The notes below the pieces were generated by a model, which did no database searches, was not told the DNA's origin, and was given only the letters and a program-made list of their open reading frames with translations. Positions 1 to 6,147 of a stretch of 23,477 bases of DNA are shown here, one piece after another. The DNA comes from JACRDV01 sp024860865 [NCBI: Methanobacteriota archaeon] (GTDB lineage Archaea; JACRDV01), in the NCBI GenBank assembly GCA_024860865.1, contig JACRDV010000075.1, positions 1-23,477 of the forward strand. The letters are read 5' to 3'. Numbering within the stretch: the stretch's first letter is position 1; every line of letters starts with the position of its first letter. A program made the translations under genes and the position numbers.

Positions 1-47
1 CTAGTACGAGCAGTGCGCATAGCACAGCTCTAAGGGATGATTACCAT

Positions 48-120
48 AAAAATATTTAAAAACCCGAAATTCATCTCTTCTAAAGGGACTGTATACTATT
101 TCGGCGAGAATAAAAATTTT
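48..120 (+). promoter_or_regulatory. Candidate promoter region of the ZIP transporter gene
   Basis: Two AT-rich TATA-like stretches lie ahead of the ATG at 147: one at about 49-61 and one at 111-120. The second is centred about 30 bases before the ATG, which would give a leaderless or nearly leaderless transcript. No convincing Shine-Dalgarno sequence precedes the ATG, which fits that idea. Inferred from spacing only. Confidence 0.3.
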
Positions 121-146
121 AAGTCTAAATCCTCTAAACTTGTAGC

Positions 147-887
147 ATGCATATATTAATAATAATTTTAGCAAGCGTATTCATTGTAAGCATAATCTCC
201 CTTATAGGAGTTCTTTTTCTTGCAATGAAAGAGAGCTTACTCAATAGAATACTACTTATTCTTATTGCTACCGCCGCAGGTGCGCTGATCGGAGTATCTT
301 TTCTAGACCTTTTACCTGAAGCTATGGATAAAGGAACTAGTTCGGATATTTTTAGTTACGTTCTTTTAGGAATTGTTTCATTCTTCATACTTGAGAGATT
401 CATTTTCTGGCATCACTGCCATGATGGAAAGTGTGAAGTTCATACTTTTACTTATCTAAATTTGATGGGAGATGGAGTGCATAATTTTATAGACGGCGCA
501 ACTATTGCTGCAACCTTTCTCACAAGCATCCCCTTGGGGACGGCTACTACTTTGGCAATAATTTTTCATGAGATTCCTCAAGAAATAGGAGATTTTGGAA
601 TTCTAGTTTATGGCGGTTTTAGTAAAATTAAAGCTCTATCTTACAATTTTCTATCTGCATTAGCAGCCTTCATAGGGGCCGTTGCCATCTATTTTTTTTC
701 TCCTTATATAGGGGATTCAATTGCTTTTCTTCTTGCATTTGCAGCAGGTGGGTTCATTTACATAGCGAGCGCAGATTTAATGCCTGAGCTGAAAAAGGAG
801 ATAAAATTTGAGAGGTCAATAACTCAGCTTGCTTTTCTGCTCATAGGCATATTTCTAATCTGGATTATAATACGCACATTTGAATAA
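147..887 (+). CDS. ZIP family divalent metal transporter
   Basis: Predicted inner-membrane transporter of the ZIP family, which moves zinc, iron or other divalent metals into the cytoplasm. The 246-residue protein is strongly hydrophobic with about eight membrane segments. The two signature metal-binding segments are visible: HNFIDG at residues 112-117 and HEIPQEIGDF at 141-150, matching the ZIP TM4 and TM5 motifs. The usual HEIPHE is HEIPQE here, so the second histidine is replaced by glutamine, a difference also found in other ZIP subgroups. A loop at about 88-99 carries HHCH plus another Cys and His and may sense or hand over metal. DLLPEA (54-59) and a similar ADLMPE near 209 mark the internal two-fold repeat. 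It stands alone and is convergent with trmO, 9 bases away. The family call is firm; the metal is unknown. Confidence 0.9.
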   Translation: MHILIIILASVFIVSIISLIGVLFLAMKESLLNRILLILIATAAGALIGVSFLDLLPEAMDKGTSSDIFSYVLLGIVSFFILERFIFWHHCHDGKCEVHTFTYLNLMGDGVHNFIDGATIAATFLTSIPLGTATTLAIIFHEIPQEIGDFGILVYGGFSKIKALSYNFLSALAAFIGAVAIYFFSPYIGDSIAFLLAFAAGGFIYIASADLMPELKKEIKFERSITQLAFLLIGIFLIWIIIRTFE

Positions 888-896
888 CAAAAAAAG

Positions 897-1376
897 TTAA
901 CTTAATTTTCTATTTTCTCGTTTTCTTTCTTCTTCTAATTTCTTTCGCCATTCGGGAACTCGAATTTTTTTAACTGTATCCCAGTAATCAAATGGTTTTA
1001 TATCTAAAACTGGAGTTCCATTTATTGCATCGAGACCTTTGACCTTTAGAACATTGCCTTTTCTCTTCAATAATTTTACTAAAGTTAAACCTATGGGATT
1101 TGGTCGGAAGGGCGTTCTCGTTGCAAAAATCCCGAGTAAAGGCATGTCAAGTCTACCTCTTGGATGGACTTTTAAAGTTCTTTTTTCATCCTCAGAAATT
1201 TTGTGCAACGAAAAAATAACAAACAAATGTGAAAAATCTTCAATCCCATCTAAAGCTTTTGATAATTTTTTATTTAAAATTATTTCAGAGATAGTCTTCC
1301 TACTCTTAACTTGCTCTTCACTTGCATCTGTTTTAACAAAACCTATGGGTTTTATTTTAATTTTTACTGGTTTCAT
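897..1376 (-). CDS. trmO: TrmO (TsaA/YaeB-type) tRNA N6-methyl-t6A37 methyltransferase domain protein
   Basis: Single-domain member of the TsaA/TrmO family, whose bacterial member uses S-adenosylmethionine to methylate N6 of t6A at position 37 of tRNA-Thr. The 159-residue protein opens with IGFVKTD (residues 12-18). It contains the family core GIEDFSHL, the highly conserved RTPFRPNPIGLT near residues 87-98, and GTPVLDIKPFDYW near 120-132. The E. coli protein is about 235 residues. The archaeal form here lacks the C-terminal domain, which is normal for archaeal homologues as I know them. The C-terminus is a basic, charged helix. The ATG start is 18 bases after the end of the preceding unknown gene, so the two are probably cotranscribed. 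Substrate specificity in archaea is inferred from the family. Confidence 0.9.
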   Translation of the reverse strand: MKPVKIKIKPIGFVKTDASEEQVKSRKTISEIILNKKLSKALDGIEDFSHLFVIFSLHKISEDEKRTLKVHPRGRLDMPLLGIFATRTPFRPNPIGLTLVKLLKRKGNVLKVKGLDAINGTPVLDIKPFDYWDTVKKIRVPEWRKKLEEERKRENRKLS

Positions 1377-1394
1377 TTAATCAAAAGCCAATGA

Positions 1395-2180
1395 TTAAGT
1401 TATTTCAAACAAGTGCTCAACTTGGCGTATTATCTTCTCTAATTTTTCACCTGGCAATTCAGCTCTGGTGGAGATTTTTCCATATTTGCTATTGATAAAT
1501 AATTCAACATCATTTTCTAAAATTGCTCTTAAAGTCCCAATCTCTCCACTTTTTGCAAATTCTTCAAAATATGAACTAGATTCAACGTGATCTAAGCTTA
1601 GCCAAATGTTCTTTGCTTCTTTAACCTTTCCCTTTTCTTTTATTTTCACTTTGTTGAACCAAGCGTCAGTGATGTTTTTGCTCTGAGTCACCCATTTCAA
1701 AAGTTGTTTGTGGCTGAATTTTATTGGAGTATAACTATCTTCATTGCCAAAAATCAACATGCTTAAAATTCTAGAAACTCTATTGCAAGCTATTCGAGGA
1801 AAAGCTCCCCTCATCTTTGAAAAAGCTTCTAAGGTTCCATATTTGTTTAAGGCTAAATGGCACTCAATTTTTTTAGTTGATTTTGTTGTCTCTACTTTTT
1901 CAGCCCAAGTTATTATTTTCACTAGAAACTCGTATTTATAGTAAAATTTTATGTGCGCTTGTTTTTTATCATAAATAACATCGATAACTTCATCTTTAAA
2001 TTGAGTTATTTTTTCTGGCGTGAACCTATCTGCGCTTTTATATGCATCGACTGAGGTCTTTCCTTTCAATTGTTTAACCAGCTGTTTTGGGTCAATTTTT
2101 AAAAAATATTTTTCATCTCCTAAGCGTGAAAGAGCTATTGTTGCACCATTATAGGTATTTGGATAAATTTTTATCACCAT
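1395..2180 (-). CDS. Conserved-looking protein of unknown function, upstream of trmO
   Basis: I do not recognise this 261-residue protein. It is soluble, lysine-rich and mixed alpha/beta by appearance, with no signal peptide and no membrane segment. The N-terminal 100 residues look like alternating strands. The middle (about 125-150) has an Arg/Cys-containing segment, RGAFPRIACNRVSRIL, which could be a helix binding nucleic acid or another anion. The rest is rich in Lys and Glu. The ATG at 2180 is preceded by an AT-rich stretch that could hold a TATA element. It lies 18 bases before trmO on the same strand, so a link to tRNA or RNA metabolism is possible but rests on neighbourhood alone. Codon use resembles the surrounding genes. 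Confidence 0.7.
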   Translation of the reverse strand: MVIKIYPNTYNGATIALSRLGDEKYFLKIDPKQLVKQLKGKTSVDAYKSADRFTPEKITQFKDEVIDVIYDKKQAHIKFYYKYEFLVKIITWAEKVETTKSTKKIECHLALNKYGTLEAFSKMRGAFPRIACNRVSRILSMLIFGNEDSYTPIKFSHKQLLKWVTQSKNITDAWFNKVKIKEKGKVKEAKNIWLSLDHVESSSYFEEFAKSGEIGTLRAILENDVELFINSKYGKISTRAELPGEKLEKIIRQVEHLFEIT

Positions 2181-2255
2181 GCTTAGAAACTAAATTTAAA
2201 ATTTCCTAAGTATTCATTCATTTTTTAAGGTAAAAACTTAACTGCGAGGGAAAAC

Positions 2256-2837
2256 TTGCTAAATGAACTTAATAAAAAAATTATAAATTGCCAGAAATGT
2301 AGTTTAGCTAAAACAAGAACAAATGCTGTTCCAGGTGAAGGCCCCGATAATGCAAAAATTATGTTTATTGGTGAGGCATTAGGAGAGCAAGAAGACATTC
2401 AAGGGAGACCATTTGTAGGACCGGCTGGAAAATTTTTGACCGGACTTTTAAACTCAATAAACTTACAACGAGATAACGTCTTCATCTCGAATGTAGTAAA
2501 ATGTCGCCCAAAAATTGATAATAGGAATAGGCCGCCAAAAATAGACGAAATAAATGCCTGTAAACCATATCTAGATGAACAAATTGAGATAATTAAACCA
2601 AAGGTAATAGTTACTCTTGGAAATATTGCACTTCAAACTTTGTTGGGAAAAAAATTTACTATAACAAAAATTCATGGCAAGCCCCAGGAGAAGAATAGAA
2701 CCATCATATTTCCAATGCACCACCCTGCGGTAGCCGTACGTTTTCCAAAATTTAAAAAAGTCATGCAAGAAGATGTGGAAAAACTAAAAGAAGTTTTGAA
2801 GAAAGAAAAAATTCAACTTTTCAAGAAAAAGGAATGA
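2256..2837 (+). CDS. udg: Family 4 (iron-sulfur) uracil-DNA glycosylase
   Basis: Removes uracil from DNA to start base-excision repair of deaminated cytosine. The 193-residue protein has the family 4 layout. An N-terminal CxxC (CQKC, residues 12-15) with later cysteines in VKCRPK and INACKPY would ligate the [4Fe-4S] cluster. Motif A is GEALGEQED (about 41-49), followed by GRPFVGPAGKFL. The C-terminal motif B is HHPAVAV. Family 4 enzymes usually read GEAPGxxED, so the Pro-to-Leu change is a small departure. The start is TTG at 2256, chosen because GAGGG sits 5 bases upstream. The Lys-rich tail after the catalytic domain is common in such enzymes. It is divergent from the unknown gene that starts at 2180. 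Confidence 0.93.
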   Translation: MLNELNKKIINCQKCSLAKTRTNAVPGEGPDNAKIMFIGEALGEQEDIQGRPFVGPAGKFLTGLLNSINLQRDNVFISNVVKCRPKIDNRNRPPKIDEINACKPYLDEQIEIIKPKVIVTLGNIALQTLLGKKFTITKIHGKPQEKNRTIIFPMHHPAVAVRFPKFKKVMQEDVEKLKEVLKKEKIQLFKKKE

Positions 2838-2858
2838 AAAAGCCTCTTTCTCGGTCTA

Positions 2859-3254
2859 TTACGGCGGTTTTTGATACCTCTCGGCCATCTCGACAAACTT
2901 CCCGATTTTTCTGATTAAGCTCTCCGCATCCTTTTTGGAGAAGAACTCAGCGTGGTAATCGGCCGCGGATTTTTCCCTTATCGCCTCAGCTAAGGTGTCT
3001 CGGTGGCTGGCTTCTTCACTCGGCAGGTAGTTCCTTCTAATCAATTCGAGAAAAAGTGCCGGAGCTTCTTCGTGTCGCTTAGCTACCCGCCCCAAGAACC
3101 TCGTGGTTAACGAGTCGTTCGCTTTGATCGCAGCATGAATAGCCAATGCTGATGCAACCGTGTACTTATTCCTCGTCTCAATCTGCAACCCAAACACGTA
3201 CTCCGCCGCCAATAGCCAGAGGTTTGCCTGCTCTAGGTGATCTAAGTGAATCAT
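2859..3254 (-). CDS. HEPN domain protein, probable toxin partner of the adjacent nucleotidyltransferase
   Basis: A 131-residue helical protein of the HEPN class, whose toxins are RNases. It reads like the HEPN branch with a segment such as SALAIHAAIKANDSL (35-49), then an R-x4-H motif (Arg56 to His61) in GRVAKRHEEA, and a C-terminal YHAEFFSKKDAE (100-111) followed by a last amphipathic helix. In the studied HepT toxins the motif is RX4HXY, and the tyrosine is modified by the MntA antitoxin. Here His61 is followed by Glu-Glu, so that tyrosine is absent. The ATG overlaps the stop of the upstream gene by four bases (ATGA), indicating translational coupling. GC content is far above that of the neighbours, suggesting transfer. 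The family call is good; toxin activity is inferred from the pairing. Confidence 0.75.
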   Translation of the reverse strand: MIHLDHLEQANLWLLAAEYVFGLQIETRNKYTVASALAIHAAIKANDSLTTRFLGRVAKRHEEAPALFLELIRRNYLPSEEASHRDTLAEAIREKSAADYHAEFFSKKDAESLIRKIGKFVEMAERYQKPP

Positions 3255-3865
3255 GCCTTGCCCCGCCTAAACAGCACGATTCCCTCTTTTTTAATCGCGG
3301 CGGCAAACTCATGTTTCGTTTCCGCCATCTCATCAAACTTGGCATCGGGCAACACAGTAGGCACAATTGAACAGCCTGTGCGGTGGCTCATGTCGCTAGC
3401 GATTTTTGTGATTTGTGCTTCTAATGCTTTCGTCGATCTTTTGACTAAGACTAACAAATCCACATCGCTTCCCAACGTTGCAGCCCCGCGGGCAACCGAG
3501 CCATAAAGGATACAGGATCGAACCGCTTTAAGTTTTGAAACTTCTTGCACAAATTCTTCGGCCACCTCTCGAAGGGGGAAGGTCTCGACAGCGATAGCAG
3601 ACTTCAACGCCGGAAGATAGGGCGAGCCCGCTATCAAGTTAAATATTTTCGTTTTCTTTCCCAACAATCTCGATCTCAAAATCTTCGCATTTTCCATATC
3701 TAAGACCGTTCGCCAAACCGTCGCATGGGGGACCCCGGTAATTTTTTCGAGTTCCGGGACGCTCCAATCTTTCTCAGGGTAATTTAACATGACCCTAGCA
3801 ATTTTCCTCCTTTTCTCTGAACCTAGAACCCGGGAGAGAACATCTGTTATTTTAGTCCGCGTCAT
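3251..3865 (-). CDS. Winged-helix plus MNT-type nucleotidyltransferase, probable antitoxin/autoregulator
   Basis: A 204-residue two-domain protein. Residues 1 to about 75 form a winged helix-turn-helix (ELEKITGVPHATVWRTV is the likely recognition region). Residues about 95-204 form a minimal nucleotidyltransferase with GSVARGAATLGSDVDLLV at 122-139. This matches the GSxARGxxxxxSDxDLxV active-site motif of MntA antitoxins, with Asp133 and Asp135 as metal ligands. MntA proteins silence HEPN toxins by adding AMP to them; the fused DNA-binding domain suggests this one also represses its own operon. It comes first and overlaps the HEPN gene by four bases. A TATA-like site 26 bases ahead of the ATG implies a leaderless mRNA, and a palindrome lies between the two. 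High GC marks the pair as probably acquired. Confidence 0.85.
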   Translation of the reverse strand: MTRTKITDVLSRVLGSEKRRKIARVMLNYPEKDWSVPELEKITGVPHATVWRTVLDMENAKILRSRLLGKKTKIFNLIAGSPYLPALKSAIAVETFPLREVAEEFVQEVSKLKAVRSCILYGSVARGAATLGSDVDLLVLVKRSTKALEAQITKIASDMSHRTGCSIVPTVLPDAKFDEMAETKHEFAAAIKKEGIVLFRRGKA

Positions 3866-3898
3866 GAACTAATTAGTCCACTTTGTGATATAAAAAAC
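3866..3898 (-). promoter_or_regulatory. Promoter and candidate operator of the HTH-MNT/HEPN operon
   Basis: On the reverse strand an AT box (TTTTTTATATCAC, about 3886-3898) is centred 26 bases ahead of the ATG at 3865, so the transcript should begin at or near the start codon. Between them is a perfect 10-base palindrome, ACTAATTAGT (3868-3877). The heptamer TTAGTCC occurs at 3873-3879 and again at 3852-3858 inside the coding region, 21 bases or two helical turns away. This is where a dimeric repressor would block transcription; the obvious candidate is the gene's own winged-helix domain. Confidence 0.5.
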
Positions 3899-3905
3899 TT
3901 ATGTA

Positions 3906-3946
3906 TGGTCAGCGAGAATTCGAACCACACAAGTCCAGAGTTCTAG
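3906..3946 (-). other. tRNA 3'-half-like fragment next to the HEPN/MNT cassette
   Basis: Read on the reverse strand, this stretch contains a T-loop-like GGTTCGAAT, a TCTAGAA segment upstream that could be part of an anticodon loop, and ends in GACCA. The T stem pairs poorly, and the spacing from T loop to CCA is about four bases too short for an intact tRNA. No 5' half is visible. It may be a decayed integration scar or chance. Confidence 0.22.
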
Positions 3947-3968
3947 ATTTTTCTATTCTAAAAAGCTT

Positions 3969-4208
3969 TTGGAAGAGTATTTTAAGCTTCTCCAGACAAT
4001 AATAAACATAGAAGGTAATCTTATGGAAATCTGGAGACCAACTCTGGGCCAACCGAGACCAAAAATTAAACCTAAAGTTCCAGAGCCGATAAAAGTTCCA
4101 ACGCCGCCTTTAAGCTTGGAAACGTTACTTGATAGGATTGTTCGAATTGAACAAAGGTTAGATAAAATCGAAGCTTCTCTTAAGAAATCTGGAATTTTAG
4201 TTGAATAG
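3969..4208 (+). CDS. Small proline-rich, coiled-coil hypothetical protein
   Basis: A 79-residue protein that I do not recognise. It has a short N-terminal helix, a central Pro/Lys-rich linker (about residues 25-48) and a C-terminal amphipathic helix with heptad character (LLDRIVRIEQRLDKIEASL) that should form a coiled coil. The first possible start is TTG at 3969 without a clear ribosome site. An internal ATG at 4023 (residue 19) follows GAAGGTAA at a normal distance and may be the true start, which would give 61 residues. It has no evident operon partner, being convergent with the HMG-CoA reductase gene. The C-terminal helix suggests oligomerisation or docking to a partner; nothing more can be said. 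Confidence 0.55.
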   Translation: MEEYFKLLQTIINIEGNLMEIWRPTLGQPRPKIKPKVPEPIKVPTPPLSLETLLDRIVRIEQRLDKIEASLKKSGILVE

Positions 4209-4263
4209 CAAAAAAAAATGCATTACGTATTTAGTCTTAATTTAAAATATTTTGTTTGTTAGT

Positions 4264-5553
4264 CTATTTGCTAGCTTCTTGTTTTATAAATTGCTCTACA
4301 AATTGCTTAGCTCGATCCAACCGCACTTTACCTTCTTTTGCTAATGCCTCAGCAACTTTATCTATAAGTTCTCCAGTTGCCCCGGCCATTATAGCTATGT
4401 TTCTGGCATGTAACGCCATGTGGCCTTTTTGAATGCCTATAGTAGCCAATTCCTTTAGTGCTGCTAAATTTTGTGCTAAACCTACTGCTGCAATTACTTC
4501 TCCTAATTCTGTTGCTGTTTTTACGCCTAATATTTTAATTGCTATTTTAGCAATGGGATGTGAAGCTGTGGCGCCGCCAACTAGTCCCACAGCCATTGGC
4601 AGTTCAATCGTGCCAACTAAATCTCCATCATTATTTTTCTCCCAAACAGTTAATGGAATATACTGGCCCGACCTTGCAGCATATGCATGAGCACCGGCTT
4701 CAATTGCTCTCGTGTCATTGCCAGTAGCTAAAACAACTGCAGTTATTCCATTCATTATACCTTTATTATGAGTTGCACAACGGTAAGGATCAGCTGCGGC
4801 AAAGGCATAAGCTTCAATTATTCCATCTACAACCTCTTCTCCACCCAATGCCTCCTTTGCAAAAATTGCTTTTGCCCGCGCTAGTCTTTTAGTGGCTAGA
4901 TTTGAAATAATCCTTAAGTATACTTTACCTAATGTTATCTTTTCTATGAGAGGGGTAACAGCTTCAGCCATAGTATTAACTGCATTCGCGCCCATTGCAT
5001 CTCTACAGTCAACAAGAAGCTCAGTAATAACCATTTGCCCAGTAATTGTATCAATCACTTTTACTTCTATATCCTTTGCTCCACCACCCAACGAAACAAG
5101 TATTGGATCTTGCTCGTTAGCTTTTTTTATTATCTCTTCCTTAGCAGACAATATTTCCAGTTTAGCTCTATGTGGGTCAACTACATGAACAGCTTGAATT
5201 TGACCTATCATTATTGGGGCAGTGCTATTTGTGGTAAAACCGCCTTTTACTCTAGCCATTTTAGCTGCGTTGCTAGCTGCGGCAACTACAGAAGGCTCTT
5301 CAATGGCCATTGGAATTAGATAGTCTTTTCCGTTGATGAGAAAATTTACTGCGATTCCAAGTGGAACCGGCATTACTCCAATTACATTTTCAATCATTCG
5401 ATCTGCTTGTTCTAATTTCAAAGCTCCGGTTGCTCGAATAAGTCCTACTTCTTCATCGGTTAAGTTAGCAAATTCCTTTACAATTTTTGCTCTTTCTTGG
5501 GTGCTGAGCTTATAGAATCCAGAAATTTGGGATGATTTGCCCATATTCATCAC
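4264..5553 (-). CDS. hmgA: Class II hydroxymethylglutaryl-CoA reductase
   Basis: Catalyses interconversion of HMG-CoA and mevalonate, the entry to isoprenoids and thus archaeal lipids. The 429-residue protein matches the soluble class II form (Pseudomonas mevalonii/Archaeoglobus type) end to end. It has [14 protein letters not shown] near 55-68, [11 protein letters not shown] (catalytic Glu at about 85-86), [23 protein letters not shown] (catalytic Lys), [15 protein letters not shown] (catalytic Asp) and [11 protein letters not shown] (catalytic His) near the end. The start is in a GTG-ATG-AAT-ATG cluster at 5553-5542; the GTG-ATG itself may serve as ribosome site for the last ATG. Most archaea carry class I, so class II suggests an old transfer from bacteria. 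As an anabolic enzyme here, it would run in the mevalonate-forming direction. It is monocistronic by appearance. Confidence 0.95.
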   Translation of the reverse strand: MMNMGKSSQISGFYKLSTQERAKIVKEFANLTDEEVGLIRATGALKLEQADRMIENVIGVMPVPLGIAVNFLINGKDYLIPMAIEEPSVVAAASNAAKMARVKGGFTTNSTAPIMIGQIQAVHVVDPHRAKLEILSAKEEIIKKANEQDPILVSLGGGAKDIEVKVIDTITGQMVITELLVDCRDAMGANAVNTMAEAVTPLIEKITLGKVYLRIISNLATKRLARAKAIFAKEALGGEEVVDGIIEAYAFAAADPYRCATHNKGIMNGITAVVLATGNDTRAIEAGAHAYAARSGQYIPLTVWEKNNDGDLVGTIELPMAVGLVGGATASHPIAKIAIKILGVKTATELGEVIAAVGLAQNLAALKELATIGIQKGHMALHARNIAIMAGATGELIDKVAEALAKEGKVRLDRAKQFVEQFIKQEASK

Positions 5554-5645
5554 TTTATGGTTAAATCAACTCTAAAAATGCATAACAATTTCCAGCTGAA
5601 GTTAAATAATTGATTGTCTTTGATAAATAATTCGGTCTTTACTCC

Positions 5646-5717
5646 ATGAAAAATGCTAGAAAAAATAAAAATAAAAGAAAATATCCTAGAATAGGGTCAG
5701 TAAAAAAAATCCTTTAA
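5646..5717 (+). CDS. Possible tiny basic ORF (23 residues)
   Basis: Starts MKNARKNKNKRKY and is very rich in Lys, Arg and Asn. A TATA-like GATAAATAAT (about 5620-5629) lies some 22 bases ahead of the ATG, which would suit a leaderless mRNA, but there is no ribosome site and no known relative that I recognise. AT-rich DNA produces Lys/Asn codons easily, so chance is a real possibility. Confidence 0.2.
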   Translation: MKNARKNKNKRKYPRIGSVKKIL

Positions 5718-5738
5718 CTTCTCCAATTGAGGAGTAGA

Positions 5739-5747
5739 CTTATTAAT
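5739..5747 (+). promoter_or_regulatory. TATA box of the tRNA-Thr gene
   Basis: CTTATTAAT is centred about 27 bases before the first base of the mature tRNA at 5771, the standard archaeal TATA distance. The position supports 5771, rather than a later point, as the start of the tRNA transcript. Confidence 0.5.
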
Positions 5748-5770
5748 TGGGGCTAAAATACATATCTCCA

Positions 5771-5906
5771 GCCCCGGTTTGCTCATCCGGAAGCCACCCT
5801 TATGGGCTTCAACCGGTAGCTCAGCCTGGTAGAGCGGCTGCTTGGTAAAGACAAATTGCATACAAAAAGCAGTAGGTCACGGGCTCAAATCCCGCCCGGG
5901 GCTCCA
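5771..5906 (+). tRNA. tRNA-Thr(GGT) with an anticodon-loop intron and an extra 39-base insertion between acceptor stem and D arm
   Basis: The acceptor strand GCCCCGG (5771-5777) pairs perfectly over 7 bp with CCGGGGC (5896-5902), followed by T73 and an encoded CCA. The D stem is GCTC (5819-5822)/GAGC (5832-5835). The anticodon stem is GCTGC (5837-5841)/GCAGT (5869-5873) with loop TTGGTA, anticodon GGT (5844-5846). The T arm is 5879-5895. G1-C72, C2-G71 and U73 are archaeal tRNA-Thr identity features. One insert, 5848-5867 (20 bases), sits at the canonical 37/38 site: loop bases TTG can pair with CAA (5863-5865), leaving an AAA bulge. A second insert of about 39 bases (5778-5816) separates position 7 from the D arm; it contains a GAAGCC/GGCTTC hairpin. 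Because CCGGT occurs at both ends, its exact edges are ambiguous, and I could not fit a standard bulge-helix-bulge there. Position 54 is C, and pair 49-65 is A-C. Confidence 0.8.
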
Positions 5907-5958
5907 CCCCTTCTAAATACCAAATTTTATTAAATCAAACTGTTCCTAAGAAAAGAAC

Positions 5959-6069
5959 ATGCAAATAATTACAGTAGGTAAAATTTCTCTAACACTATTT
6001 TTGCTAATTAATCTGCCTTTGGTGCTTATAATCTACTGGGCAATAATTGATGGCTTATCTACCACTTAA
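5959..6069 (+). CDS. Possible 36-residue single-span membrane protein
   Basis: A short ORF from ATG to TAA with a hydrophobic core (LTLFLLINLPLVLIIYWAII) starting at about residue 11 and a short polar tail. A TATA-like TTTTATTAAAT is centred about 29 bases ahead of the ATG, consistent with a leaderless mRNA. It lies between tRNA-Thr and rpiA. I recognise no family. The clean transmembrane pattern and promoter spacing make it plausible, but length alone cannot exclude chance. Confidence 0.4.
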   Translation: MQIITVGKISLTLFLLINLPLVLIIYWAIIDGLSTT

Positions 6070-6147
6070 TAGGCGGTTGCTATATCCTGTATCAATAAAT
6101 TAATTTTAAAAATCTGCTGAAAACCATTCTTGTTTAGCTGGTTAGAT

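Noticed and set aside
1-33. Ten open codons ending in TAA at 31-33 on the forward strand
   Set aside because: Could be the tail of an upstream gene, but ten codons are too few to support a call.
5778-5816. Standard bulge-helix-bulge for the extra tRNA-Thr insert
   Set aside because: Every exact-excision phase permitted by the CCGGT repeat was checked by hand and none gave a 4-bp central helix with 3-base bulges in the canonical orientation, so I do not call it a proven intron.
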